Assembly (NCBI GenBank): GCA_028285625.1
Contig: JANQOX010000023.1
Span: forward strand, 124,001-188,000
Reading direction: 5' to 3'
Source: Myxococcota bacterium
Lineage (GTDB): Bacteria > Myxococcota_A > UBA9160 > UBA6930
DNA: 64,000 nucleotides
The translations under genes and the position numbers were made by a program. Of the stretch, positions 50,052 to 57,626 are shown in pieces. Below the pieces are notes generated by a model. The model was not told where the DNA came from. It did no database searches and worked only from the letters and a program-made list of their open reading frames with translations. Position 1 is the first letter of the stretch. Each line of letters starts with the position of its first letter.

Positions 50052-51170
50052 ATGAGACTCGCACTCGCCTCGGCGTTGGTCCTGCTCGCCGCAGTTCCTG
50101 CGTTCGGAACGCTGTCCGTCGCAGCGCACAACGAGAGTGTCTGCTCGTTCCAGCTCACCGGCGGCTTCGGCGGTGGACCGCTCATCGAGGAGCCCTTCGT
50201 CGGCAACGAGCGCGGGCTTCCCTGCTTCGAAGAGCCGCCCGTGGGGTACGTCGGCAGCCGAACGGCCTCCCAGTTCTCGAGCACGCTTGCGGGCAATGGA
50301 ACGAACGCAGTGACGTTCGACGCGAGGTTCGGCGTGGAAGCGGCCCGCAGCCACACCCAGGTCGTCACCACGTCGACCACGACCACGCAGGTCGGCGAGC
50401 TCCTGTACTCGCTCCGCGTGGAGGTGGACGTCCCGCCCGGCATGGACTGGGAGCTGGCCATCAGCCACAGCATCCTCGGCGCCATCGGGGGCATCGACGG
50501 TTGGGGCCTCGGAAGCACGACCCTCGGCGATCTCGTCCTCGATGGGAACGGTCCGAACGGGCCCTTCTCGTCGACACTCGAGATCGCGGCGAACCTGAGC
50601 ACCTCGGCGTTCCACTTCGCTCCGGCGTTCCCGGTGTCGCTCGAGGTTTCGGGCGCCGACGCCATGGTGGTGACCGGTAGGGGAGATACCACGCTCGACC
50701 TCACGGTCTCGGTACCCTGCAGAGCCTGGACGACGCAGCGGTATCCCACCGGGGGCGACTACGCCGTCTGCTTGTTCGGGCTCGACGCGTTCGGCCCCAG
50801 GCCCGATCCGTATGGCGAGCTGGGACGCGACGCGTCCGGGGATGGCTACCAGCTGACGCTCGAGCTGTCGCTTCCGACCGAGTGCAACGACGGTGCCGAC
50901 AACGACGGCGACGGCCTCGTCGACCTCGACGACGCGCAGTGCGGTGGCGACCCGCTGCGCCGCAGCGAGGCGGGCTACCCGCGCCACTGCGGCCTGGGCT
51001 TCGAGGCGGTGCTCGGGTTGTTCCCCTGGGCCGCCACGCGCCGACACCTGCGACGGCGCGTGGCGGACCGTGGGGCGATCCCTTCGGCAACTCTCACGTG
51101 CGAGAACTCACGGCCTGATGGGGGGCGAACGGCCGAAGATGAACTCGCGCCCGGGAGGTCGACGGTATGA
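50052..51170 (+). CDS. Secreted paralogue 1 with CGLGFE-type C-terminal signal and extra tail
   Basis: The 372-residue protein has a signal peptide (LALASALVLLAAVPAFG), a beta-rich body beginning CSFQLTGGFGGGPLIEEPF and a Ca-binding-like stretch ECNDGADNDGDGLVDLDD. A C-terminal signal follows: CGLGFEAVLGLFPWAATRR then HLRRR (from base 50988). Some 35 more residues follow the Arg cluster, unlike paralogue 2, because the frame runs on through the duplicated upstream region of paralogue 2 and stops four bases into that gene. No known domain other than the Asp/Asn-rich repeat is seen. GGGAGG precedes the ATG. Confidence 0.75.
   Translation: MRLALASALVLLAAVPAFGTLSVAAHNESVCSFQLTGGFGGGPLIEEPFVGNERGLPCFEEPPVGYVGSRTASQFSSTLAGNGTNAVTFDARFGVEAARSHTQVVTTSTTTTQVGELLYSLRVEVDVPPGMDWELAISHSILGAIGGIDGWGLGSTTLGDLVLDGNGPNGPFSSTLEIAANLSTSAFHFAPAFPVSLEVSGADAMVVTGRGDTTLDLTVSVPCRAWTTQRYPTGGDYAVCLFGLDAFGPRPDPYGELGRDASGDGYQLTLELSLPTECNDGADNDGDGLVDLDDAQCGGDPLRRSEAGYPRHCGLGFEAVLGLFPWAATRRHLRRRVADRGAIPSATLTCENSRPDGGRTAEDELAPGRSTV
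51069..51166 (+). repeat. Second copy of duplicated 5-prime flank
   Basis: This copy corresponds to 49951-50051 but is also read as coding sequence for the tail of paralogue 1. The repeat offset is 1115 bases, the size of the duplicated unit. Confidence 0.8.
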
Positions 51171-52186
51171 GGCTCGCAGTGACATCCATCCTGGCCCTGC
51201 TCATGGGCACGCCAGCGTTCGGCACGCTCTCCGTCGTGGCACGCGACGACAGCATCTGCTCGTTCCAGCTCACCGGCGGTCTCGGCGGAGGGCTGCCCAT
51301 CGAGGAGCCCTTCGTCGGCAACGAGACCGTGTCCCCGTGCTTCATCGAGCCGCCGCCGGGATTCTTCGGGAGCAAGACCGCTTCCCAGTTCGCGGATCAG
51401 CTCTCGGGAGACGGCACCGACACGGTGTCGTTCGAGGCGCGCTTCGGCGTGGAGGCCAGCCGGGCACACACCGCCGTCGTCACCACTTCGACGACCTCGA
51501 ATCAAGGCGGCGACCTGATCCATTCCCTGACCGTGGATGTGGACGTTCCCCCCGGCGCCGACTGGGAGCTGGAGATCAGCCACAGCATGCTGGGAGCCAT
51601 CGGGGGCCTGGACGGTTTCGCATCCGGAAGTGCCGCGGTCGGCGACCTGCTGCTCGAAGGGAATGGACCCGACGGGCCCTTCTCCTCGACCCTGCAGCTC
51701 GCATCGGCGGTCGACACCGGCCCGCTCCAGTTCGGGCCGCCGATCCCCGTCGAACTCGAGGTCTCGGACAGCGACGCGCTGACGGTGACCGGCACGGGCG
51801 ATGCCACGATCGATCTCACGGTCTCGCTGAGCTGCGGCGTCACGACGACCCAGCGCTCGCCCGCCGGTGGAGACTATGCCGTGTGCTTGTTCGGGCTCGA
51901 CGGTTTCGGACCCAATCCCGACCCGTACGCGGCGTTCGGCCGGGATGCCGAGCTCGACGGCTACCAGCTGACACTCGCGCTCTCGCTGCCGACCGAGTGC
52001 AACGACGGCACCGACAACGACGGAGACGGCCACATCGACCTCGACGACCCGCAGTGCGGGGGCGACCCACTGCGCCGAAGCGAAGCGGGCTATCCGCGCC
52101 GCTGTGGCCTGGGGTTCGAGGCCGCGTTCGCCCTGCTGCCGTGGGCCGCAGCCCGTCGCTACCGCAGACGGCGCTCGCCCCTGTAG
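51167..52186 (+). CDS. Secreted paralogue 2 with CGLGFE-type C-terminal signal
   Basis: The 339-residue protein is clearly a tandem duplicate of its neighbour: CSFQLTGGLGGGLPIEEPFV, ISHSMLGAIGG and GGDYAVCLFGLDGFGPNPDP all correspond. Its signal peptide ends in TPAFG. The Ca-binding-like ECNDGTDNDGDGHIDLDD precedes CGLGFEAAFALLPWAAARR and YRRRRSPL-stop. Here the signal is at the true C-terminus. The body has no recognised domain. The gene starts inside the last codons of paralogue 1, with GGGAGGT 7 bases before the ATG. Confidence 0.8.
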   Translation: MRLAVTSILALLMGTPAFGTLSVVARDDSICSFQLTGGLGGGLPIEEPFVGNETVSPCFIEPPPGFFGSKTASQFADQLSGDGTDTVSFEARFGVEASRAHTAVVTTSTTSNQGGDLIHSLTVDVDVPPGADWELEISHSMLGAIGGLDGFASGSAAVGDLLLEGNGPDGPFSSTLQLASAVDTGPLQFGPPIPVELEVSDSDALTVTGTGDATIDLTVSLSCGVTTTQRSPAGGDYAVCLFGLDGFGPNPDPYAAFGRDAELDGYQLTLALSLPTECNDGTDNDGDGHIDLDDPQCGGDPLRRSEAGYPRRCGLGFEAAFALLPWAAARRYRRRRSPL

Positions 52187-52298
52187 CCTGCGACCGTTCG
52201 ACGCGACCGGGATTCGCGCATAGGATGCCCCCCTCCCGACTTCGGGCGCCCGTAGCGACCCGAACCGAGTTGGCCGCGATCACGCATTCGGAGGTCTC

Positions 52299-52898
52299 AT
52301 GAAGCGCCTGCATCGTCCCGATCTGTTCGGCTGGTCGGTCTTCGATGAGAGCCGCAATCTCGACTTTCACGGTCTGGTCTGGAAGCGCGACGCGGGCAAT
52401 GTGGTGGTCGACCCACTCGCGATGACCGCGCACGACACGGCACACCTCGCCGAGATCGGCCGGGTGGCGCACGTCGTCGTCACGAACTCGGACCACGTCC
52501 GCGACGCCATGGTCCACGTCGAGCGAGACGGGGCGACGTTGATCGGCCCGGCGGGAGAACGGGAGGGCTTCCCCTTGGCCTGCAGTCGCTGGCTCGGCGA
52601 TGGCGACGAGGTCGTGCCCGGCCTCGTGGCACACGCCCTCGACGGCTCCAAGACGCCGGGCGAGCTGGCGCTGGTGCTCGAGGAGAAGACCCTCATCACC
52701 GGCGACCTCGTCCGAGCGCACGAGGGGGGCCGGCTCTGCATGCTGCCCGACGCCAAGCTCGCAGACCGGGATGCGGCCGTGGCGAGCGTGCGCCGGCTGG
52801 CGGCGCTGCCGGGGATCGAGACCGTTCTTCCCGGCGATGGCTGGCCGATCTTCCGGGGCGGTGGCGACGCGCTCACCGAGCTGGCCGACTCGCTCTAG
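52299..52898 (+). CDS. Metallo-beta-lactamase-like hydrolase with altered metal motif
   Basis: The 199-residue protein follows an MBL-like fold pattern: VVVDPLAM, VVTNSDHVRDA, a later ITGDLVRAH and LPGDGWPIF near the end. The usual His-x-His-x-Asp-His motif is replaced by Val-Thr-Asn-Ser-Asp-His, so two metal ligands are missing. The protein may bind one metal, or none. Its stop codon overlaps that of the convergent amidohydrolase gene. A TAGGAT at 52221-52226 lies 72 bases before the ATG and might be its -10 element. Confidence 0.68.
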   Translation: MKRLHRPDLFGWSVFDESRNLDFHGLVWKRDAGNVVVDPLAMTAHDTAHLAEIGRVAHVVVTNSDHVRDAMVHVERDGATLIGPAGEREGFPLACSRWLGDGDEVVPGLVAHALDGSKTPGELALVLEEKTLITGDLVRAHEGGRLCMLPDAKLADRDAAVASVRRLAALPGIETVLPGDGWPIFRGGGDALTELADSL

Positions 52899-54205
52899 CC
52901 GTCCCCGCTACCGGGGCTCGGCCGTGCTGCCTCCGGCGGCGCCAACCCATCGGGAAGCATGAAGACCGAAGCGGGCAGACTGCGCCCGGTCTCGGGGTCG
53001 CGCACCGTGCGTTTCACGAGCAGATCGAAGAGCAGCGGGTTGTAGGCGTAGATCTCGCGCAGCTCACGCGCTTCGGTCTCGGTCAGCGCGCCCTCGTCGG
53101 CGAGGTCGCCGGTCGCGTCGATCACGCGGATCCCGGGCAGCGGATAGTCGCTGCCGTTCACGATACGCGGGTGGAGATCGGATCGGGCGATCAGACGGCG
53201 CAGGGGCTCGCGCGGCTGGTTGCGCGCGGTGGTGGCCGAGATCTCGGCGTAGAGCAGCCCCCGATAGCGCGGGTCGTCGAGCATGCGGAGCATGAGGTCG
53301 AAGCCCAGCACCTCGGGCCTGGACGCGTCGTCGAGGTCGGGGTAGCGGCCCAACGAGGCCGCGTGCAGCGCGACCACGCGAACGCCCGCTTCGAGCGGGC
53401 GGCGTAGCAGCAACGGATTGCCGAAGGACTGCGACGCATGCTCGACCGCCGTCTCGAAGCCCGTGTGGCTGAGCAGCACCAGGTCGAGCGAGGCCATCCG
53501 CGCGTAGTAGGGCTCGAGCGCGGCGTCCGAGGGATCCACGCCCATCACGTTGGGCAACCACTTCACGAAGCGGGCCCCGCGCGCTGCCGAGACCTCGAGC
53601 GCGCGAAGCGCATCGGCCCGATAGGGGTGGATCGAGACCACCGGCACGAACAGGTCCGGGTGGGTATCGGCCACCTCGAAGACCCAGTGGTTCGGGGTGT
53701 AGAAGGGTGTCCGGTCCTCGACCGCCGTCCCATCCCGGTCGTAGACGCGGTCGAAGGCCAACAGGTGGTAGCGACCATGGCCCGGAATCGACCGGATCAG
53801 CTCCGCCAATCGCTCCACGTAGCGGCGGTCGACCTCCGCCCCCGGCGCGACGCCGGCTGCGCTCAGGTACACCGCCGTACGCGCGCGCCGGATGGGGTGC
53901 AACAACGACTGCATGCTCGGGTGGACCCAGGCACCGGTCCCGCCCTCTCCCGTCCCGAGCAGGTGGACGTGAAGGTCTGCGAACCGCTCGGGGTCGATTC
54001 CGTCCATGGCGTGATCGACCCGCGCGAGGGCACCCGGGCTGAGGTGCGCGCGCATCTCCGACGGCGGCCCCGCGAAGTCTCCGCCCACCCGCCGGTACAC
54101 GGGCCCGCACCCGGCCGCGAGCACGGCCGCGAGCAGCGGGGCGAGAAGGGCACGCACGGGTCGACGAGGGGCCTTCGTCGGGGACACGGTCGTTTCGGCG
54201 GTCAC
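52895..54205 (-). CDS. Amidohydrolase lipoprotein
   Basis: The 436-residue protein has a lipoprotein signal (RALLAPLLAAVLAAGC, lipobox LAAGC near residue 31). An amidohydrolase-type TIM barrel follows, with DLHVHLLG (metal His pair), FVKWLPNVMG, LLSHTGFE, LHAAS and IVNGSDYPLPG (final Asp). These are metal ligands of the amidohydrolase-2 class. The N-terminal Cys would anchor it in the outer or inner membrane, which is unusual for this class. GTG 54205 is used so that the lipobox keeps a normal signal length. It diverges from the nuclease-like gene. Confidence 0.82.
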   Translation of the reverse strand: MTAETTVSPTKAPRRPVRALLAPLLAAVLAAGCGPVYRRVGGDFAGPPSEMRAHLSPGALARVDHAMDGIDPERFADLHVHLLGTGEGGTGAWVHPSMQSLLHPIRRARTAVYLSAAGVAPGAEVDRRYVERLAELIRSIPGHGRYHLLAFDRVYDRDGTAVEDRTPFYTPNHWVFEVADTHPDLFVPVVSIHPYRADALRALEVSAARGARFVKWLPNVMGVDPSDAALEPYYARMASLDLVLLSHTGFETAVEHASQSFGNPLLLRRPLEAGVRVVALHAASLGRYPDLDDASRPEVLGFDLMLRMLDDPRYRGLLYAEISATTARNQPREPLRRLIARSDLHPRIVNGSDYPLPGIRVIDATGDLADEGALTETEARELREIYAYNPLLFDLLVKRTVRDPETGRSLPASVFMLPDGLAPPEAARPSPGSGDG

Positions 54206-54322
54206 GGGTCGAGACAGTCTGCTCGACCGAAGCCACGATCGCCCGCGATCGGGTCCGAGACGGATCGTGCCCGGGCAGGCCGATCGCGATACCGTGTTCC
54301 TCCACCCGCCGTCCCTGGGGCA

Positions 54323-54356
54323 GGGGCAGCGGGTGGCCCCGCTGCCCCCCCCCCCC
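54323..54356 (+). other. Perfect 11-bp hairpin joined to a C12 homopolymer
   Basis: GGGGCAGCGGG (54323-54333) pairs perfectly with CCCGCTGCCCC (54338-54348) across a TGGC loop. The last four C are the start of an unbroken run of 12 C (54345-54356). It lies in the divergent gap 27 to 60 bases before the nuclease-like ATG. Such tracts are prone to slipped-strand length change. Confidence 0.85.
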
Positions 54357-54382
54357 GCTGGCCCCGTTCGAGGAAGACCCGC

Positions 54383-55726
54383 ATGCACCCGCGACTGCTC
54401 GCTCTCGCCTCCCTCCTGGTCCTTGCCGCCATCGCCACGACGGCCGGGCCCGCCGAGGCGCAGCAGCAGATCCGCGTGATGACCTTCAACGCACAGGTCT
54501 TCAACAGCGGCAGCAACACCGCCAACGTCATCAACGCCGCCAACCCCGACCTGGTGGGCGTTCAGGAGCGGCGCTTCTGCTTCCTGGGCTGCACGGGTCT
54601 CGAGCCGTCGGACGTGCCCGGCTACTACTTCCACTCGTTCGGGAGCACGGCGGCCAACCTCAACGGCGACGACACGGTCGTACTGAGCAAGTTTCCCATC
54701 ACGCAGACCTACACCGACGGCGTGAAGGTGGCGCTGCCGAACGGCCAGGACGCCTACATCTGGAACGTGCATCTCGAGCCCTTCCCCTACGAGCCCTACG
54801 AGATTCGCGACGGAAGCATCACGACCGAGTCCGCGGCCATCGCATCGGCCGAGTCGACACGGGGGAACGGCATGGACAGCGTGCTCAACCAGATGAGCGG
54901 CGCGCTGGCGAGCGGCGACCCCGTATTCCTGGTGGGCGACTTCAACGAACCCTCGGCCCTCGATTGGACCGTGGCGGCCGCGCCGCTCCACTTCGGACTG
55001 CCGGTGGCGTGGCCCGCCTCGATGAAGGCCTTTGCCGACGGCATGGGCGATGCATTCCGCGACTTTCGCCCGGACGAGGTGCTCGACCCGGGCAACACGT
55101 GGACGCCGGAGCCGGGCGGCAATGAGGTGCACGACCGCATCGACCAGATCTACTACGCCGGGACCGATCTCGTCGTGACCGACGCCCTCGTCTATGGCGA
55201 GAACCTGACGAACGCCGACGTGGTCGTCTCGCCCTGGGTCTCGGACCACCGCGCCGTGGTGGCCGACTTCGAGATCGTCGCCGCCTGCAGCAATGGCTTG
55301 GACGACGACGGCGACGGCCACCTCGACTACCCGGACGACCCGGGCTGCGCCGACGCCAACGACGACACCGAGACCGACCCGGCGCTCGCATGCGACGACG
55401 GCCTCGATAACGACGGCGACACCTACACCGACTTTCCCTTCGATCCCGCCTGCAAGACCTCGGTGTGGGTGAGCGAGGCGTCCCAGTGCCAGGACGGCAT
55501 CAACAACGATGGCAAGTTCGGAACGGACTTCGACGGCGGTGAGTCGATCCTCGGCGTGGGCAATGGCGACCCGAACGGGCCCGATCCCCACTGCTTCGGC
55601 AACCCCTGGCGCAACCAGGAGGCGTCCGTGAAGCGCTGCGGGCTCGGTTTCGAAGTCGCGCTCGGCCTGGTCCCGGTGATGCTCCTGCGACAGCGGCAGC
55701 GCCGACGGCGCGCGGCGATCGGCTGA
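54383..55726 (+). CDS. Secreted endonuclease/exonuclease/phosphatase-family protein with CGLGFE tail
   Basis: The 447-residue protein has a signal peptide (LLALASLLVLAAIATTAGPA) and an EEP-type core: RVMTFNAQVF, DLVGVQERRF (catalytic Glu), VFLVGDFNEPSALDW and WVSDHRAVVADF (Asp-His). Three Asp/Asn-rich units follow: DDDGDGHLDYPDDPGC, DNDGDTYTDFPFDPAC and INNDGKFGTDFDGG. The tail is CGLGFEVALGLVPVMLLRQ followed by RQRRRR from base 55637. It may be a DNase or a phospholipid/sphingomyelin phosphodiesterase. GAGGAAG stands 6 bases before the ATG. Confidence 0.85.
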   Translation: MHPRLLALASLLVLAAIATTAGPAEAQQQIRVMTFNAQVFNSGSNTANVINAANPDLVGVQERRFCFLGCTGLEPSDVPGYYFHSFGSTAANLNGDDTVVLSKFPITQTYTDGVKVALPNGQDAYIWNVHLEPFPYEPYEIRDGSITTESAAIASAESTRGNGMDSVLNQMSGALASGDPVFLVGDFNEPSALDWTVAAAPLHFGLPVAWPASMKAFADGMGDAFRDFRPDEVLDPGNTWTPEPGGNEVHDRIDQIYYAGTDLVVTDALVYGENLTNADVVVSPWVSDHRAVVADFEIVAACSNGLDDDGDGHLDYPDDPGCADANDDTETDPALACDDGLDNDGDTYTDFPFDPACKTSVWVSEASQCQDGINNDGKFGTDFDGGESILGVGNGDPNGPDPHCFGNPWRNQEASVKRCGLGFEVALGLVPVMLLRQRQRRRRAAIG

Positions 55727-55801
55727 GAGATCCAGTCGGACCGGCGCCGCCGCGGCACGGCATGGCGCCCTAGGAGCGCGAGAAGCTCGGCCCGCATCGG
55801 A

Positions 55802-56890
55802 TCACTGCCAGGCCACCCGCGTGAGAGCGCTGCGTAGCGGTGAAGCGACGCCTACGAGCCGGCGGCCAAGGAAGCCCTGGCCGAGGATCTCGAGTTCGGC
55901 CAGCGCATTCACGGTGCCGACCAGCTTGTGGAGCGTCTGGTACTGACGATCCACGGCGCCGGGCGGCGTGAGAACCGCGTGGGCCGCGCGGGCGTAGCGC
56001 GCGAGCACGGCCTCGAGGCGGTCGCGGCGGCTGCTGCGAAACGCGTCGCTGCAGTGGTCCCAGGCGATGCGCAGGCCGTGCAGCGCATCGAAGTCGATGC
56101 AGTGCGGAATCGCCCCGCCGTAGATCCGGCTCCCCCACAGTCCAGTCCGGCGTTGCAGGGCGAGGGTCGCGTCGACGGCCTGCTCCGGGTAGGGGATGCC
56201 CCGGCCGAGGCGGTCGTAGAGCCACCAGAAGTGCGCGGCCCCACCCAGGTCGAGCGTCGTCGGGCCCCTGAGCAGCCGGTCGCGTCTCGCACGCTTCCAC
56301 AGGCCGGTGCGCGGATCGACGCGATCGTCGAGCGCATCGAGCAGCTGGGCGCCCCAATCGCCGGGCAGGTCGAGACCGTGGGGCGCGTCGAGCACGGCGG
56401 CGGCGGCGCCCGCCGCATGCGAGCCCGTCCAGATCTGGCCCCAGCGAAAGCCGTCGAGCCACGCGTCGATCTGGGCGCGGCTCGCGAAGAGCGCCTCCGC
56501 ATAGCGAAGCGGGCTCGCGGGTCGGGCGTCGAGCAGTGCCAGGGCGCCGGTCGCCATGGCCGTGGCGTGCGGCACCCCATGCCCGTCGAGGAGCGATCGG
56601 TCGAACCAGCCCGAGACGGGGTCCTGGTACCCCTGGATCCGCTCCGCCCACGCGCGCCGGCCCTCGCAGGTGGTGCGCGCCTCGAGCCCTCCGACCGACC
56701 AGAGCACGTATGCCGCATCGGCGGCACCGTACAGGTCGGGCGCATCCCCGGGGCGGGTCGCGTAGGTGCCGTCCAGATCGGCCGTGCCCGTTTCCGCCGG
56801 GGGCACGTGACAACGTGCGAGAAACGTCTCGACCTGCTCGAAGAAGGGCGCGAAATCGAACGGACCGCTGCGATGGCCCTGGTCGTCCAC
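55802..56890 (-). CDS. Cyclase-like alpha/alpha-toroid protein, copy 1
   Basis: The 362-residue protein is soluble and rich in Ala, Leu, Arg and Trp, with repeats such as GYQDPVSGWFDRSLLDG, GGAAHFWWLYDRLGRGIPYP and LALQRRTGLWGSRIYGGAIP. This pattern is that of terpenoid-cyclase/prenyltransferase-like alpha-alpha barrels, but the catalytic DxDD motif of squalene-hopene cyclase is not found. It is about 70 percent identical to the copy at 57627. GTG 56890 follows a TAGCCT box by six bases. Function is unknown. Confidence 0.7.
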   Translation of the reverse strand: MDDQGHRSGPFDFAPFFEQVETFLARCHVPPAETGTADLDGTYATRPGDAPDLYGAADAAYVLWSVGGLEARTTCEGRRAWAERIQGYQDPVSGWFDRSLLDGHGVPHATAMATGALALLDARPASPLRYAEALFASRAQIDAWLDGFRWGQIWTGSHAAGAAAAVLDAPHGLDLPGDWGAQLLDALDDRVDPRTGLWKRARRDRLLRGPTTLDLGGAAHFWWLYDRLGRGIPYPEQAVDATLALQRRTGLWGSRIYGGAIPHCIDFDALHGLRIAWDHCSDAFRSSRRDRLEAVLARYARAAHAVLTPPGAVDRQYQTLHKLVGTVNALAELEILGQGFLGRRLVGVASPLRSALTRVAWQ

Positions 56891-56896
56891 CCAGGA

Positions 56897-56902
56897 AGGC
56901 TA
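56897..56902 (-). promoter_or_regulatory. -10-like TAGCCT, leaderless spacing
   Basis: On the minus strand TAGCCT is exactly six bases from the GTG of cyclase-like copy 1. Confidence 0.6.
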
Positions 56903-56975
56903 TGTCACCCGATCACGCCCTGCTCGCAGCTGGCACATGGAGCATTGCTCTTGCGGCGGGCTCGCCGAACCCCGG

Positions 56976-56981
56976 TATCTT
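56976..56981 (+). promoter_or_regulatory. -10-like TATCTT
   Basis: TATCTT lies 18 bases before the GTG of the arsC gene with a GGAGGGAG ribosome site in between. Confidence 0.45.
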
Positions 56982-56999
56982 GACCCGGAGGGAGCACCG

Positions 57000-57515
57000 G
57001 TGAGCGATCGCATCTACGAAGTTCTGTTTCTGTGCACGGGCAACTCTGCGCGCAGCATTCTTGCCGAGCGCCTGCTCGCACGCGTCGGCGGCGTGCGCTT
57101 CCGGCCCCACAGCGCAGGCAGCCACCCCACCGGGCGCGTGCATCCCGGTGCGCTCGCGCTCCTCGCGGAGCGCGGCCACCCGACGGACGGGCTCCGAAGC
57201 AAGAGCTGGGACGAGTTCGTCGGACCCGACGCCCCGGAGCTGGATTTCGTCTTCACCGTGTGTGACCGGGCGGCCGGAGAGGCCTGCCCCGCGTTTCCCG
57301 GCCAGCCGCTGTCGGCGCACTGGGGCGTCGACGACCCGGCCGCGGTCACCGACGACGCCGCCCAGCGCTGGGCATTCCGGCGCGCGTACCGCGAACTCGA
57401 GCGCCGCATCGAGCTGTTCACCGAGCTTCCGGTCGAGACCCTCGACCGCCTGAGCCTCCGCGCGCGGCTCGAAGAGATCGGCAAGCTCCCGCCCGACGAC
57501 GATCGCGAGAGTTAG
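57000..57515 (+). CDS. arsC: Arsenate reductase (low-molecular-weight phosphatase type)
   Basis: The 171-residue enzyme has the P-loop LCTGNSARSILAE with Cys12, and VCDRAAGEACPAFPG, a Cys pair found in thioredoxin-linked ArsC. It reduces arsenate to arsenite, or may act as a tyrosine phosphatase. GTG 57000 follows GGAGGGAG by 5 bases. No arsenite pump or ArsR gene is near, so it stands alone. It sits between cyclase-like copy 1 and the remnant of a DUF3604 gene, and appears to have been inserted into that duplicated pair. Confidence 0.85.
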   Translation: MSDRIYEVLFLCTGNSARSILAERLLARVGGVRFRPHSAGSHPTGRVHPGALALLAERGHPTDGLRSKSWDEFVGPDAPELDFVFTVCDRAAGEACPAFPGQPLSAHWGVDDPAAVTDDAAQRWAFRRAYRELERRIELFTELPVETLDRLSLRARLEEIGKLPPDDDRES

Positions 57516-57561
57516 GGCCCACGCCAACCGACCCGCCGCCCGCCTCCTCGGCGCGCAGCGC

Positions 57562-57625
57562 TAGGCTGGCCCGATGCGGACTACCACCCGCGAGGCTTCG
57601 AGGATCTGGCCGAGGTGTGGGACGA
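57562..57625 (+). pseudogene. Remnant of a DUF3604 gene with intact TAGGCT box
   Basis: The TAGGCT box (57562-57567), six-base spacer and ATG (57574) match those before the intact DUF3604 gene (58813-58827), including flanking bases. After ATGC the sequence jumps to a piece (57578 onward) matching codons about 67-82 of that gene, encoding DYHPRGFEDLAEVWD in a shifted frame. About 190 bases of the gene are missing between, and everything after is lost to the neighbouring cyclase-like gene. It is a deleted, non-functional duplicate. Confidence 0.85.
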
Positions 57626-57626
57626 G

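Noticed and set aside
52225-52302. A 25-codon leader frame overlapping the MBL-like start
   Set aside because: It has no ribosome site or conserved composition, and its ATG overlaps the possible -10 hexamer, so chance is likelier.
54206-55591. Minus-strand upstream extension of the amidohydrolase frame
   Set aside because: That part is antisense to the nuclease-like gene and has no domain. The lipoprotein signal from GTG 54205 marks the real start.
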